Shown here piece by piece: positions 1 through 8,422 of a DNA stretch of 64,000 nucleotides (position 1 is its first letter; each line of letters opens with the position of its first letter). Source of the stretch: Dokdonella sp. (lineage in GTDB: Bacteria > Pseudomonadota > Gammaproteobacteria > Xanthomonadales > Rhodanobacteraceae); NCBI GenBank assembly GCA_016712865.1, contig JADJQH010000008.1, positions 744,001 to 808,000 on the forward strand, in the 5' to 3' direction. A model generated the notes under the pieces. That model ran no database searches, had not been told where the DNA came from, and was given only the letters and a program-made list of their open reading frames with translations. The position numbers and the translations under genes were made by a program.

Positions 1-4
1 CGGG

Positions 5-652
5 TCAATTTCGCTCGATCACGACATGCGTTGCAGCGGGTGTTGCAACGCGCTGACTGCACGAATAGCCGAGGGCGGGAAGGTCGATCCCATCAAACAA
101 CCGTTCGCCAGAACCGAGCAGGATCGGGGAGATTGCGATGTGCATTTCATCGATCAGTCGCCGGCGAAGATACTGCTGAATCACCTGGACTCCGCCGCCA
201 ACGCGGATGTCCCGACCGTCGGCGGCGTCACGTGCGCGAGCAAGTGCGACCTCGGCGCCCTCGGTGACGAAATGAAAGGTTGTGCCGCCCGCCATGACAA
301 GCGGCTTGCGCGCATGATGGCTCAAGACAAAAACCGGAACGTGGTAGACGGGATTCTCTCCCCACCAACCCCGCCATGTTTCATCAGGCCATGGCCCACG
401 CACGGGACCGAACATGTTCCTGCCGAGAATCCATGCGCCAATGTTTTCGAATCCCCGCGATGCGAATTTGTCGTCCTCGCCGGACTCTCCGCCATCACGA
501 CCGAACAGGTTCTTCTGCAAGGTTCGCGTGGGAAAGATCCAGCCATGCAGCGCCTCGCCACCCACTCCGAGCGGATGCGCAAGGCTCTGATCCGGGCCGG
601 CGCCGAATCCATCAATGGAAATCGAGAAACTCGCCACGCGAACCCTGGACAT
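5..652 (-). CDS. Dihydrofolate reductase-family protein (RibD C-terminal-like)
   Basis: A complete 215-residue protein. The N-terminal strand (VASFSISIDGF) and the late segment with the glycine-rich GGGVQVIQQYL and the PILLGSGERLFDGI stretch are the signature of the RibD C-terminal/dihydrofolate-reductase-like fold, which binds NADPH. Members of this family (the YwjB/YyaP type) are single-domain proteins of about 180-220 residues, so the length fits. The substrate is usually unknown and true folate activity is not implied. It has no signal peptide, so it is cytosolic. It stands alone and is divergent from the secreted glutaredoxin gene downstream. The fold is well supported; the physiological role is unknown. 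Confidence 0.8.
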   Translation of the reverse strand: MSRVRVASFSISIDGFGAGPDQSLAHPLGVGGEALHGWIFPTRTLQKNLFGRDGGESGEDDKFASRGFENIGAWILGRNMFGPVRGPWPDETWRGWWGENPVYHVPVFVLSHHARKPLVMAGGTTFHFVTEGAEVALARARDAADGRDIRVGGGVQVIQQYLRRRLIDEMHIAISPILLGSGERLFDGIDLPALGYSCSQRVATPAATHVVIERN

Positions 653-913
653 CCCGCGTTCCTCGGCAGTTGATCAGCACAGCGCATGGTGATGCAAGAT
701 GGCACGGTTGCAAAGACCGCTGGCGGGCTGGTGCCTTGGGCAAGATTGGGTAAACCCGAAAGCACAGATCCTGGCCCGGGCGGGCGCATACCATCCCGCA
801 CCCAGTAGACGACGTGCGAGCAGCTATTGAGCTCATGGCTGGAACTATCGTCACCGGCCGCCATCCGAGCATGACCGCCGCGTCCGCGTCGGCAACCTGT
901 GCGGAGGTCCATC

Positions 914-1261
914 ATGAGTCGCATTTTCCTGCTTGCCCTTGCTTTCCTGTTCACGGCCTTGCTGTGTCCGCGTGCCCTCATGCAGACCGCGAAGGCAGAC
1001 GATGCTTCGCCCCAGAGCCAATCGACTCCGAACATCGTGATGTATGCAACGCAAACCTGCGGCTACTGCGTCAAGGCGCGCAGCTGGTTCAAGAGCAGGA
1101 ATCTGGCTTGGGAAGAACGGGACATTGAAACCTCGGCGGTGGCCAACAAGGAATGGAAGTCCCTGGGCGGGCAGGGAACGCCGCTCATCGTGATCGATGG
1201 CGAACGCATCCACGGCTTTGACCAGGCCAGAATCGAGGCGCTGCTGGCGAATAATGGTTGA
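914..1261 (+). CDS. Secreted glutaredoxin-like thiol protein
   Basis: A 115-residue protein with an N-terminal hydrophobic signal (residues 3-20) followed by a single glutaredoxin/thioredoxin fold. The redox motif CGYC is at residues 49-52 and the cis-proline motif is GTPLIVIDG. Glutaredoxins reduce disulfides or glutathione mixed disulfides; a signal sequence on such a domain suggests work in the periplasm or at the membrane, possibly on other exported thiol proteins. The ATG at 914 was chosen because GGAGG lies six bases upstream; an in-frame GTG at 899 has no such site. The gene is monocistronic and is followed by palindromic repeats that probably end transcription from both sides. Confidence 0.8.
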   Translation: MSRIFLLALAFLFTALLCPRALMQTAKADDASPQSQSTPNIVMYATQTCGYCVKARSWFKSRNLAWEERDIETSAVANKEWKSLGGQGTPLIVIDGERIHGFDQARIEALLANNG

Positions 1262-1269
1262 TGCGGAAT

Positions 1270-1412
1270 GGGCTCCTGCGGCAACCAATTGCGCATGTGC
1301 ATTCCTGTAGGAGGCCGTTTACGGCCGATGAAGATTGCGAACGGGCAAAAGCTCGCCCATGAATGGGCTCCTACGGCAATCCTGTGCGCGCGTGCATTCC
1401 TGTAGGAGGCCC
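1270..1412. repeat. Pair of palindromic intergenic repeats
   Basis: Two copies of a roughly 45-bp imperfect palindrome (about 1270-1314 and 1365-1412). Each begins GGGCTCCT(A/G)CGGCAA and ends GTGCATTCCTGTAGGAGGCC, so the outer arms GGGCTCCTAC and GTAGGAGGCC pair. They lie between the convergent glutaredoxin and DUF4442 genes and could form hairpins in either transcript. This type of TGTAGGAG repeat is common in pseudomonads and xanthomonads; a terminator role is inferred only from position. Confidence 0.7.
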
Positions 1413-1472
1413 CCTTCGTCGAGCTCAGGACAGGCTTCAGGGCCGAAGCACGGAATGCCATGCTTCGGATCG

Positions 1473-1928
1473 TCATGTTCGATCCCGCTTGCGCCTGACG
1501 TAGACCTGCTTGCGAAAGCGGGCGACGATTTCACCGTCCGCCGTCTTGATGTCGTTCTCGAACCAGCGCAGCACCTTGTCGCCGTTGGCTGCCGACTGGC
1601 GGATTTCGTCAAGCACGCCCTCCTCGATCACGAATTCCGTGAAAACGTCTTCGCGGGTGGCTGTCACGAACGTGATCTCCGCTGCCTGGTCCCATACCCG
1701 ATATTCGCGACCGAGGCACTCGGCAATCGGAATCATCCAGAACGGATCGGCCATGGCAAACAGGCTGCCGCCGAAATGGGTGCCCTTGTAATTGCGGTTG
1801 AACCAGTGCCGGCGCAGGCGGACCTTCACGTAATGCCAATCGTCGCGGATCACGAGTACGCGAATGCCGCTGAACAGGAACGGCGGCCACAGGTTCACCA
1901 TCAGGCGAAATCGGCTGGCACGACTCAT
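1473..1928 (-). CDS. DUF4442 hotdog-fold thioesterase-like protein
   Basis: A 151-residue protein with the features of the DUF4442 branch of the hotdog thioesterase superfamily: an aromatic, basic start, RNYKGTHFGGSLFAMADP in the middle (where PaaI-type enzymes have their HGG active-site loop) and a C-terminal beta strand with VRRKRDRT. Its relatives act on acyl-CoA, but DUF4442 proteins themselves are uncharacterised. The ATG at 1928 is preferred; upstream in-frame codons run into the preceding gene. It follows the CnoX-like gene by 8 bases on the same strand and is very probably co-transcribed with it. The substrate is unknown. Confidence 0.75.
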   Translation of the reverse strand: MSRASRFRLMVNLWPPFLFSGIRVLVIRDDWHYVKVRLRRHWFNRNYKGTHFGGSLFAMADPFWMIPIAECLGREYRVWDQAAEITFVTATREDVFTEFVIEEGVLDEIRQSAANGDKVLRWFENDIKTADGEIVARFRKQVYVRRKRDRT

Positions 1929-1936
1929 GTTGTGTG

Positions 1937-2806
1937 TCAGAACAGCAAGGACGACATGCGCCGACGGCAGGTTCCGACCAGGTCGGCATCGTCGATGGTG
2001 AGAAACGCGGCGATCAGTCGTTTGCGTGCCAGGCCCTCGTTCCAATGACGGTCTGCCTTGAGGATGGCGAGGAACTGCTCAAGCCCGGCTTCCGTATGTC
2101 CGCCAACCAACAGGCGCACGCCGAGCAGGTCGCGTGCCTCGTGGTCGTTGGGGTTGGCGGCGACGCGTCGCTCCAGTTCCGCGATGTCGGGGGCATTGCG
2201 CAATACCTCGGCAAACTCCAGCTGCCCACGCAGGCGCTTGGCTCGGTCATCGCCTTCGAGATTTGCGGGCAGGGCATCGAGCAGGGACTGCGCGGCCCTG
2301 GCATCACCGGATTGCATCAGTGCCAGTGCCAGATCCAGTTTGAGTTCGGCACGCTCGGGTGATGCTTCCAGTTCGCGCTGCAAGCGTTCGATGGCCTGCT
2401 GTGGCGATTCTGCCGGCTGCTCGACATCGTCGGCATCCATCGGGACGGATGCGCCCAGGTGACGGGCAAGCAGGTCACGGATTTCCGCCTCCGGCAGCAC
2501 GCCACCGAAGCCGTCGACCGGCTGGCCTTCGCGCATCAGGATGGTGGTGGGGATGCTGCGCACGCCGAACATGCCGACGATCTGCGCTTCGCTGTCCACG
2601 TTGATGCGTGCGAACGTCAGCGCGCCCTGGTATTCGCCGGCGATGGATTCCAGCAGCTTGCCAAGCTCGATGCTGCCATTGCTGCGCGGCGTCCAGAACA
2701 ACACCAGCACCGGCTGGGTCATGGAAGCCTGCAACAGCTCGCGTTCGATGTTGGCGGTGGTGATGTCGAGGGCAGCCGTTGGCTGCGTCGGTGACGGTTG
2801 GGTCAC
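1937..2806 (-). CDS. cnoX: CnoX/YbbN-type co-chaperone (thioredoxin fold plus TPR)
   Basis: A 289-residue protein made of an N-terminal thioredoxin domain (about 12-118) and a C-terminal tetratricopeptide region (about 130-289), the architecture of CnoX (YbbN). E. coli CnoX is a holdase that passes clients to GroEL and DnaK. In the thioredoxin domain the usual WCxxC is replaced by WTPRSNGS, so there are no redox cysteines, while the cis-proline loop (SIPTT, about 85-89) is kept; the protein must work as a holdase rather than a reductase. The start codon is GTG with AGGA six bases upstream. It forms a two-gene unit with the DUF4442 gene. Confidence 0.85.
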   Translation of the reverse strand: MTQPSPTQPTAALDITTANIERELLQASMTQPVLVLFWTPRSNGSIELGKLLESIAGEYQGALTFARINVDSEAQIVGMFGVRSIPTTILMREGQPVDGFGGVLPEAEIRDLLARHLGASVPMDADDVEQPAESPQQAIERLQRELEASPERAELKLDLALALMQSGDARAAQSLLDALPANLEGDDRAKRLRGQLEFAEVLRNAPDIAELERRVAANPNDHEARDLLGVRLLVGGHTEAGLEQFLAILKADRHWNEGLARKRLIAAFLTIDDADLVGTCRRRMSSLLF

Positions 2807-3000
2807 GGGAAATCCTGGTCAGGGGAGAAACAACAAGGTCGGGATGCGGCAAAGCATATCAAGGCTGATCCTGATCAGGTTCCGCGCGCGACCAGGAATC
2901 CGGCGAATGATCGGAAAACGCGCGGCGTCCGCACCCACGGCTTCAGCGCGACCGGCGTAGCATCCAGCGATGAAATGCACCGCGCCCGATGCTTGCAGCC

Positions 3001-4122
3001 CTACCAGTTGGCATCCACGTCCAACAGCAGGCGATGGGTGTATTCATCCAGGCCGTCGCGCAGTTCGCGGAACCCGGACAGGCGCAGGCGCCAGGTCTCG
3101 TCGATGCCGTAGGCCACCCAAGCCAATTGGCCACGACGGTTGCTGTGGAACCACCAGTCATCGGAGTTGAACGCCGCCATCACCGCTTCGCGCTGGATGC
3201 GTTCGATGGCAAGGCCGATCTGGAAGCCGCCGGGTTGGCGGTGATCACCGGCGCTGACGCTCAGGCGGCCGCCATCGCGCGCGAAATCGGCTCCGAAATT
3301 GCGCACGAGGTCGATATGCAGATCAATGGGCCAGGAGCCAAGCTCGGTGTGCCCGCTCAGTTGCAGATCGAGCAGTCGATAGTCGCTGACCAGCCGACCC
3401 GCACTGATGGCATTGGTGCGCGCGAGGCCCTGGCGGGTGAGTTCCTCGAGGTCGGAAAAATCCAGGTACGACAAGGTCACGCCAGCGCGCGTGGGTGCGC
3501 CTTCGCGCCAGTTGAAGGCAAATTGTGCGGCGCCAATGCGTGATTCATCGCCGTACAGGTGCTGGCCGGCGAAATACCCGATCACCCAGTGCAGGCGGTT
3601 GAAATCACCGAGTGCCACGGAGCGCTCATAGGCGAATCCGGCGGGGCGCAGGTCCGGATCCCACAGCATCGGTGAGAGATCCAGCGGCAGCGGAGCCTTG
3701 CCGAATTGCAGGCTGGCCTGCTCGCCGTCATGCCAGCGCAGCAGGATCTGGTCGATGCCGAAGCTGTCGCTGCGTTCGTTGTCGTTGTTGCGCCGGTTGT
3801 CGCGGTTGTCGTCGCTGCCCTGGGCAATGCGGCCACTGGCGGTGAAGTCCCAGTGGTCGGCAAAGCTCCAGTTCATGCCAACCCGCAGGCGGGCGCGCGT
3901 GCGATTGAGGTTGGCGCGGTTGTTCGGCAAGCCGGAAACATGATCCTGGCCGAGCCAGAGCTCGGTGATGAAGCGCGAGGTCGAGGTGGCAGCCTCCTCT
4001 GCGGAGAGCAACGGATCGACTTCCTCATCCTGCGCACATGCCGCGGCGCTGAGCCCGAGCAACACGGTGAATGCCACGCCCTGTGCGCAGCGCCTGAAGA
4101 TATTGCCTGAATCACGGTCCAT
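3001..4122 (-). CDS. Putative outer-membrane porin/beta-barrel protein
   Basis: A 373-residue exported protein. It has a signal peptide (about 1-30, likely cleaved after AACA), an acidic linker, then alternating amphipathic strands rich in aromatic residues and ending in an aromatic residue (DVDANW), the hallmark of an outer-membrane barrel. It resembles the Porin_5 'putative porin' type, including a phrase about 70-95 residues in that reads ARLRVGMNWSFADHW. An asparagine/arginine/aspartate-rich loop (DDNRDNRRNNDNERSD) is probably surface exposed. The ATG at 4122 has GGGAGG six bases upstream; a longer frame would run into the kinase gene. It lies 31 bases after the kinase and is the last gene of that operon. 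The solute is unknown. Confidence 0.7.
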   Translation of the reverse strand: MDRDSGNIFRRCAQGVAFTVLLGLSAAACAQDEEVDPLLSAEEAATSTSRFITELWLGQDHVSGLPNNRANLNRTRARLRVGMNWSFADHWDFTASGRIAQGSDDNRDNRRNNDNERSDSFGIDQILLRWHDGEQASLQFGKAPLPLDLSPMLWDPDLRPAGFAYERSVALGDFNRLHWVIGYFAGQHLYGDESRIGAAQFAFNWREGAPTRAGVTLSYLDFSDLEELTRQGLARTNAISAGRLVSDYRLLDLQLSGHTELGSWPIDLHIDLVRNFGADFARDGGRLSVSAGDHRQPGGFQIGLAIERIQREAVMAAFNSDDWWFHSNRRGQLAWVAYGIDETWRLRLSGFRELRDGLDEYTHRLLLDVDANW

Positions 4123-4153
4123 GCGAGCCTCCCAACGGCCAGGGGATTGTGCT

Positions 4154-6862
4154 TCAACTGCGCAAGCGCGACAGCGCAACGCCAAGATCGCCCGCGCTGA
4201 CGAAGCGGGCATCCGGCGCACACTGCACGCAACGCAGGATGAGCGCTTCAAGTTCGGGTGGAATTTCCGGCCACAGGCTGGATGGGCTGATCGTCGTGCC
4301 GCTCATCTGCGCCTGATAGATTTCCATCGTGTTGGAGCCGACGTAGGGCATGCCGCCGCAGAACATCTCGCTCATCAGCACGCCACAAGCGAAGATGTCG
4401 GAACGCTCATCCACCTCGCCGCCGGACAATTGCTCGGGTGAACAGTAGTTCGGCGTGCCGACGAATGTGCCTTCCGTGGTGACGCCAGGTTCACTTCGGC
4501 GTACCGGCCGCGCGATGCCGAAATCCATCAGCTTGGCATTGCCGTTGGCTTCCAGAATGAGGTTTTCCGGTTTGATGTCGCGATGCAGGACGCCGACCTC
4601 GTGGGCCGCGGCAAGACCGGCCGCAAGCTGGCGGGCGATGCGCAGGCCCGCGGAGTAGGGCACGCGCTTGGCTTCGCTGAGCAGGTAGCGCAAGGTGAGT
4701 CCGCGCACATACTCCATCGATATGAACGGGCGGCCATCGACTTCGCCGAAATCGAAGGTGCGCAACACGTTGGGATGGGTGATGCGTCGGGCCAGCTTGA
4801 TTTCGCTCTTCAGGCGTTCGAGCTGCTCGCTGTCAACGAGCACGCCCGGTCGCAGCATCTTCAGCGCAACCACGTCATCCAGCTCGATGTCGTGGGCCTT
4901 GTACACGACGCCCATGCCCCCGGCGCCGAGCTGCGCGATGACCCGATAACGACCACCGAGCACGGTGCCGGCGTGAATGCCGCTGGACTCGCGCTTGCGC
5001 GCCTCCGTTTTCACGGTCGGTGTTGTCAGTGTCTGCCGGCTGGCCGGCGCGCGTGGTTGATCGGCAAGCGCGTTCAACGCAGCACTCGCCACCGCATAGA
5101 ACTTCTTGCCACTGAATCCGCCTTCCACCACCTGCAGGGCTTCCGCGTTGACGCTGGTCTTGAGGGCATCGCCAACCGCGCGCGTGAACAGCAGTTGCCC
5201 GGGAGCGGCATCGCAGAGCAGGCGGTCACCATGGGCCACCGGAGTGCCCAGCACGACCGACACCTGCGGATGCTGCGTGGTGCCGCGTGCGCGAACCAGT
5301 TCACCTTCGACCAGCGCGCCGGCTGGCAGCGGAACATTCAACTGTTGGCAATTGCGCAGCAGGATGGCCCAGATGCGAGCGCCTTCGAGCAGGCGCGCGG
5401 ACCCGGGCAGCGAAAAGCGCCAGCGTGCGCCATCCATCGCCTGCAACTCGCATCCGGCTTCACGGGCGAGCGATTCCAGAAGCTCGTGCACGCCGGTGAA
5501 TGCTTCCGCTCGCTGCGCGGGATCAAGCTCGGGGCCAACCGTTCCCAGCAGATGGCGGAACTCCACTTCCAGCAATGCGAGGTTGTCGCGTTGTGGCGGT
5601 GTGACAGGAGCCGGGGTCTGGGTGATGGCTGCCGGGGTTTCCTGCGCGGGTTCCGGCAGGAACCGCGCCATCTGTCCGACATAGCCCGACATGTCGCTCT
5701 TTTCGCGCAGGTCCGAAAGCAGCGAATCGAATGCGTGCGAGAGTCGTCCGAGCACATCGCTGCCTTCATCACCGATATGGGTGCGGTAATCGCCCGCAGC
5801 GGCGGCTTCGGCAGCACTGGCCATGGCGCCAATCGGGCGCAGGATACGGCGCGCGATGAAGATGGACAGCAGGATTGCGCCGAGCATGGAAGCAAGTCCG
5901 GCCAGCACCATGCGATTGAGGATGTCCTTGTAGCTGGACGTGATCTGGTCGGTGGCGGTCATGATCGCCAGTGTGCCGAGTTGGGTTTCCCCGGGCGCCG
6001 CCGTCGGCATGAAGCGGGCGCTCCATTCCTGCCCGGAAAAATGCATGGGCACATGATCAAGCAGCTTGCCGTCACGGATGCTCGGCATCCACTTGCTGCG
6101 CTCGCTCTCGAACAGGCGCCCGAGTTCGCTGGCGGCCGACGGTTCCAGAGAACTTGCCACGAGCGTCGCGGTCTCGGCAGTCGGCAGCCAGAATGCGACC
6201 TGTGCGCCGCTGACCTTGGCCACGGACTGGGCCAGGGCATCGTTCACCGAAAGCGCCACCAGCAGGAAACCGACCAGATCCTGATCGCGCGCCAGTGGAA
6301 TGACGGCAGCCTGGAACAACTGGTCTGCCTGGCGCCAGTAACCACTGAACGGTGCGGCGTCGCGCACGGCCGGGCCAACCAGCGCATCATCCGCGAGCGA
6401 GGTGGCGTAGGCGTCGCTTTCGTCGGTGCGCGCCAGCACTTCGCCGGAATCATCCAGCAGGATGGCGAGATCAAGGCCGAAGTCGCGGCGGCGCTCTTCC
6501 AGCAGGTCGCGCATGGAGCGGGTGTCGCGCACCTCGCTTTCGTCGCCGCCCAGGCCGGGCAGCACCGCGGAACCCGAGGCATCGGCAATGTAGGTGACGA
6601 AATCTGCGTCCGCCGCAATCAGGCGCACCGCCAGCTGCAACTGGTCGAGGCGCTTTTGTTCAAACTCGCGTTGCACCGCGGAGCTGGTATTGACCGCCTT
6701 GTCGACGGCCTGGTCGGCAATCTTGCGACCCTGGAGCCAGGCCACGAGCACGGCGGCGCCAATGGCCAGGGCAATCAGCAAGGCCATGCCGAGGAACAGG
6801 CGGACGGCCAGTGGAATCGTGATGCGGCCTTGCTGCCTGCGCAGATCAATACGATTCGGCAT
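4154..6862 (-). CDS. Membrane sensor serine/threonine protein kinase with HAMP and cyclase-like domains
   Basis: A 902-residue receptor-type kinase. In order: a membrane segment (about 18-43), a large periplasmic sensor (about 45-315), a second membrane segment (about 318-340), a HAMP linker (about 341-390), a middle domain (about 420-600) resembling a degenerate class III nucleotide cyclase, and a complete Hanks-type kinase (about 636-900). The kinase has GAGGMGVVYKAHD, a VALKM lysine, HRDIKPEN and DFG, so it should be active. The ATG at 6862 has AGGA six bases upstream and overlaps the cupredoxin gene by 17 bases. The context suggests that it senses a periplasmic signal, perhaps linked to the copper protein or porin encoded beside it; the ligand and targets are unknown. 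Confidence 0.85.
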   Translation of the reverse strand: MPNRIDLRRQQGRITIPLAVRLFLGMALLIALAIGAAVLVAWLQGRKIADQAVDKAVNTSSAVQREFEQKRLDQLQLAVRLIAADADFVTYIADASGSAVLPGLGGDESEVRDTRSMRDLLEERRRDFGLDLAILLDDSGEVLARTDESDAYATSLADDALVGPAVRDAAPFSGYWRQADQLFQAAVIPLARDQDLVGFLLVALSVNDALAQSVAKVSGAQVAFWLPTAETATLVASSLEPSAASELGRLFESERSKWMPSIRDGKLLDHVPMHFSGQEWSARFMPTAAPGETQLGTLAIMTATDQITSSYKDILNRMVLAGLASMLGAILLSIFIARRILRPIGAMASAAEAAAAGDYRTHIGDEGSDVLGRLSHAFDSLLSDLREKSDMSGYVGQMARFLPEPAQETPAAITQTPAPVTPPQRDNLALLEVEFRHLLGTVGPELDPAQRAEAFTGVHELLESLAREAGCELQAMDGARWRFSLPGSARLLEGARIWAILLRNCQQLNVPLPAGALVEGELVRARGTTQHPQVSVVLGTPVAHGDRLLCDAAPGQLLFTRAVGDALKTSVNAEALQVVEGGFSGKKFYAVASAALNALADQPRAPASRQTLTTPTVKTEARKRESSGIHAGTVLGGRYRVIAQLGAGGMGVVYKAHDIELDDVVALKMLRPGVLVDSEQLERLKSEIKLARRITHPNVLRTFDFGEVDGRPFISMEYVRGLTLRYLLSEAKRVPYSAGLRIARQLAAGLAAAHEVGVLHRDIKPENLILEANGNAKLMDFGIARPVRRSEPGVTTEGTFVGTPNYCSPEQLSGGEVDERSDIFACGVLMSEMFCGGMPYVGSNTMEIYQAQMSGTTISPSSLWPEIPPELEALILRCVQCAPDARFVSAGDLGVALSRLRS

Positions 6863-7508
6863 TGTTGGTCCTGCCATAGGGCTTGCCAAACTTGTTCATG
6901 TGTCGCGGGATGCGCCGTTGATTGAGGTCCAGGGTCACCTCGGCGGCAGCGGTTTCACCGGGCACCGCCTTCACGTGCCAGGGTTTGGCGCGGTCATGCC
7001 ATACCACCAGATCGCCCTGCTGGGCGGGCAGGTCATCCAGGCGGAACTGGCCCCTTGCATCGGGGCGGGTGAAGAACGGCGTGTCGAGAACCAGGATGTG
7101 TCCAATCATGGAATGATGCACATTGCAGTACACCCGCACATAGCCGGCGTGATTGAAGGTGACGAGCTGTCCCTCCCCCGACGAATACAGACCGACGTCG
7201 AAGGCATTGTCTTTCGAAGTTGAAAACGCGTTGTGCAGGATCGGGTCGCGATTCGGAAAGCGCACGCTGCTGCCGACAACGATGGGCAGCACAAGCGGCA
7301 CGAATTGCTTGCGCTCCGTGCTCATCGCGTATTCGGTGGTGGAAGGCTGCAGGGCAGTGGGCGTCGCCGGTCGGAAATAGACAACGGCGGAAGCTGCCTC
7401 CTCGGCACGCAGGGGCTTGCCCTCGACCACCAGGCTGATGCGCCCCTCCAGCGAGGCGGCATGGCCGAGAACGGGCGCCAGCAGCAGCGCCAGCAAGCTT
7501 GCACGCAT
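6846..7508 (-). CDS. Exported cupredoxin-like protein (methylamine utilisation protein-like)
   Basis: A 220-residue protein with a signal peptide (MRASLLALLLAPVLGHA, cleaved about residue 17) and a plastocyanin-type fold. Likely type 1 copper ligands are the His in ILHNAF and the Cys, His and Met in CNVHHSM, followed by the strand IGHILVLDTP typical of proteins annotated as methylamine utilisation proteins. Such proteins carry electrons or sense copper in the periplasm; methylamine genes are absent here, so that label should not be taken literally. The ATG at 7508 has AGGAGGGG about six bases upstream. It is the first gene of the operon with the sensor kinase (17-base overlap) and the porin. 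Confidence 0.8.
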   Translation of the reverse strand: MRASLLALLLAPVLGHAASLEGRISLVVEGKPLRAEEAASAVVYFRPATPTALQPSTTEYAMSTERKQFVPLVLPIVVGSSVRFPNRDPILHNAFSTSKDNAFDVGLYSSGEGQLVTFNHAGYVRVYCNVHHSMIGHILVLDTPFFTRPDARGQFRLDDLPAQQGDLVVWHDRAKPWHVKAVPGETAAAEVTLDLNQRRIPRHMNKFGKPYGRTNNAESY

Positions 7509-7582
7509 GATTTCCCCTCCTGCTCCCGGGCCGATCATACTTCAGCCGGGGCAGGCGCGGCCTTATGCGCCGGGATGTCAAC

Positions 7583-8092
7583 TTAGGGCTGGCGGCGCGG
7601 TTTGCTGGTCGACTTGCCCCTGCTGCGCGAACCGGATGGAGGCTTTGGCCTGCCCTGGGCGGTGGATTTCGGCTTGCCCGTGCGCGTGTCGGCGTTGCCG
7701 CTGAGCGTTTGCGCAGACGTCACCCATGGCAGCGCGGCCGTGCCCAAGGCGTCGGCCGATTGCTGTTGCCACTGGGCAAAGGCCTGCTTGAGTCCTTCGG
7801 CAAACTGCATTTGGCTGCCCAGCACGCCGTCGATTGAAGCCTGCGTGGGCATGCGACCGGTCTGGAACGCTTTCCAGAAGGCATCACCCGGCAGCGCACC
7901 CAGCGATCCCCAGTCATTCAGGGTCAGCATGCGTTCGGTCAGATGCAAGGTTTGCTCGATCGCGTCTCGGCCCGAGATTGCACCCAGTTGCGAACAGCGC
8001 TGGCGGCTCTCGTGCAGCAAGGTGCCGATGCGCAACAAGAGTTCGAGATTGGCCTTGTACAAGGCCATGGGAATGCCCGTGTCCTGGCTCAT
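7583..8092 (-). CDS. Phasin-family-like protein
   Basis: A 169-residue protein with no signal peptide. The first 130 residues are predicted helical and amphipathic (ALYKANLELLLRIGTLLHES, then a segment ending FAEGLKQAFAQWQQQSADAL), as in phasins that coat polyhydroxyalkanoate granules. The last 35 residues are a lysine, arginine, serine and proline-rich tail (RTGKPKSTAQGRPKPPSGSR), as seen in some phasin or PhaF-like proteins that touch nucleic acid. The ATG at 8092 is preferred, because the longer frame runs into the repeat element beginning at 8128. No polyhydroxyalkanoate synthase is in the window, so the assignment rests on sequence style only. Confidence 0.5.
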   Translation of the reverse strand: MSQDTGIPMALYKANLELLLRIGTLLHESRQRCSQLGAISGRDAIEQTLHLTERMLTLNDWGSLGALPGDAFWKAFQTGRMPTQASIDGVLGSQMQFAEGLKQAFAQWQQQSADALGTAALPWVTSAQTLSGNADTRTGKPKSTAQGRPKPPSGSRSRGKSTSKPRRQP

Positions 8093-8127
8093 CGCAGGTT
8101 CCCTCGTGTTCAACTTGATCAGCGTTG

Positions 8128-8278
8128 CCCTGGCAGGTTGTTGAAAAACGTTGGTGAGGCAGCCAGCGCAAGGCAAAAGCGAGCGAAAAAGCGCAGTTTA
8201 CGTGGTGCAAATGAGCATTTGAGCCTCGCTTTCAACGCAGCGATGGCAACGCAGGCAGTTTTTCAACATCTGCCAGGG
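8128..8278. mobile_element. MITE-like element with 21-bp terminal inverted repeats
   Basis: A 151-bp element whose ends are near-perfect inverted repeats: CCCTGGCAGGTTGTTGAAAA on the left and the complement of a sequence ending TTTTTCAACATCTGCCAGGG on the right (two differences over 21 bases). It encodes nothing convincing. Its structure is that of a non-autonomous miniature inverted-repeat element, and GTTGAAAAAC ends of this kind are familiar from gammaproteobacterial repeats. It lies upstream of the phasin-like gene and abuts the next element. Confidence 0.7.
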
Positions 8279-8422
8279 AAACTCTGAACAAGTACGGAAC
8301 TCATTCGTCGCGAGCAAGCTCGCTCCCACAAAATCAAGCAATGGTGGGAGCAAGCTCGCTCCCACAAGATCAAGCAATGGTGGGAGCGAGCTTGCTCGCG
8401 ACAATACTTGTTCAGACCTTCC
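8277..8422. mobile_element. 110-bp MITE family, copy 1 (146 bp, internal duplication)
   Basis: Copy 1 of a family also found at 30464-30573 and 62974-63083. The ends are GGAAACTCTGAACAAGTACG and the complement of a sequence ending TACTTGTTCAGACCTTCC. The core is the palindrome TCGCGAGCAAGCTCGCTCCC / GGGAGCGAGCTTGCTCGCGA. This copy is 36 bases longer because TGGGAGCAAGCTCGCTCCCA and the following 16 bases (8345-8380) repeat the inner segment. It ends one base before the stop codon of the amidohydrolase gene. Confidence 0.85.

Noticed and set aside
612..872. A small open frame between the reductase-like gene and the glutaredoxin gene
   Set aside because: No homology pattern, no ribosome site and it overlaps the reductase start; not supported.
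4583..6925. A 780-codon open frame opposite the sensor kinase
   Set aside because: It is the complement of a well-formed kinase and HAMP protein; the translation shows no motif.
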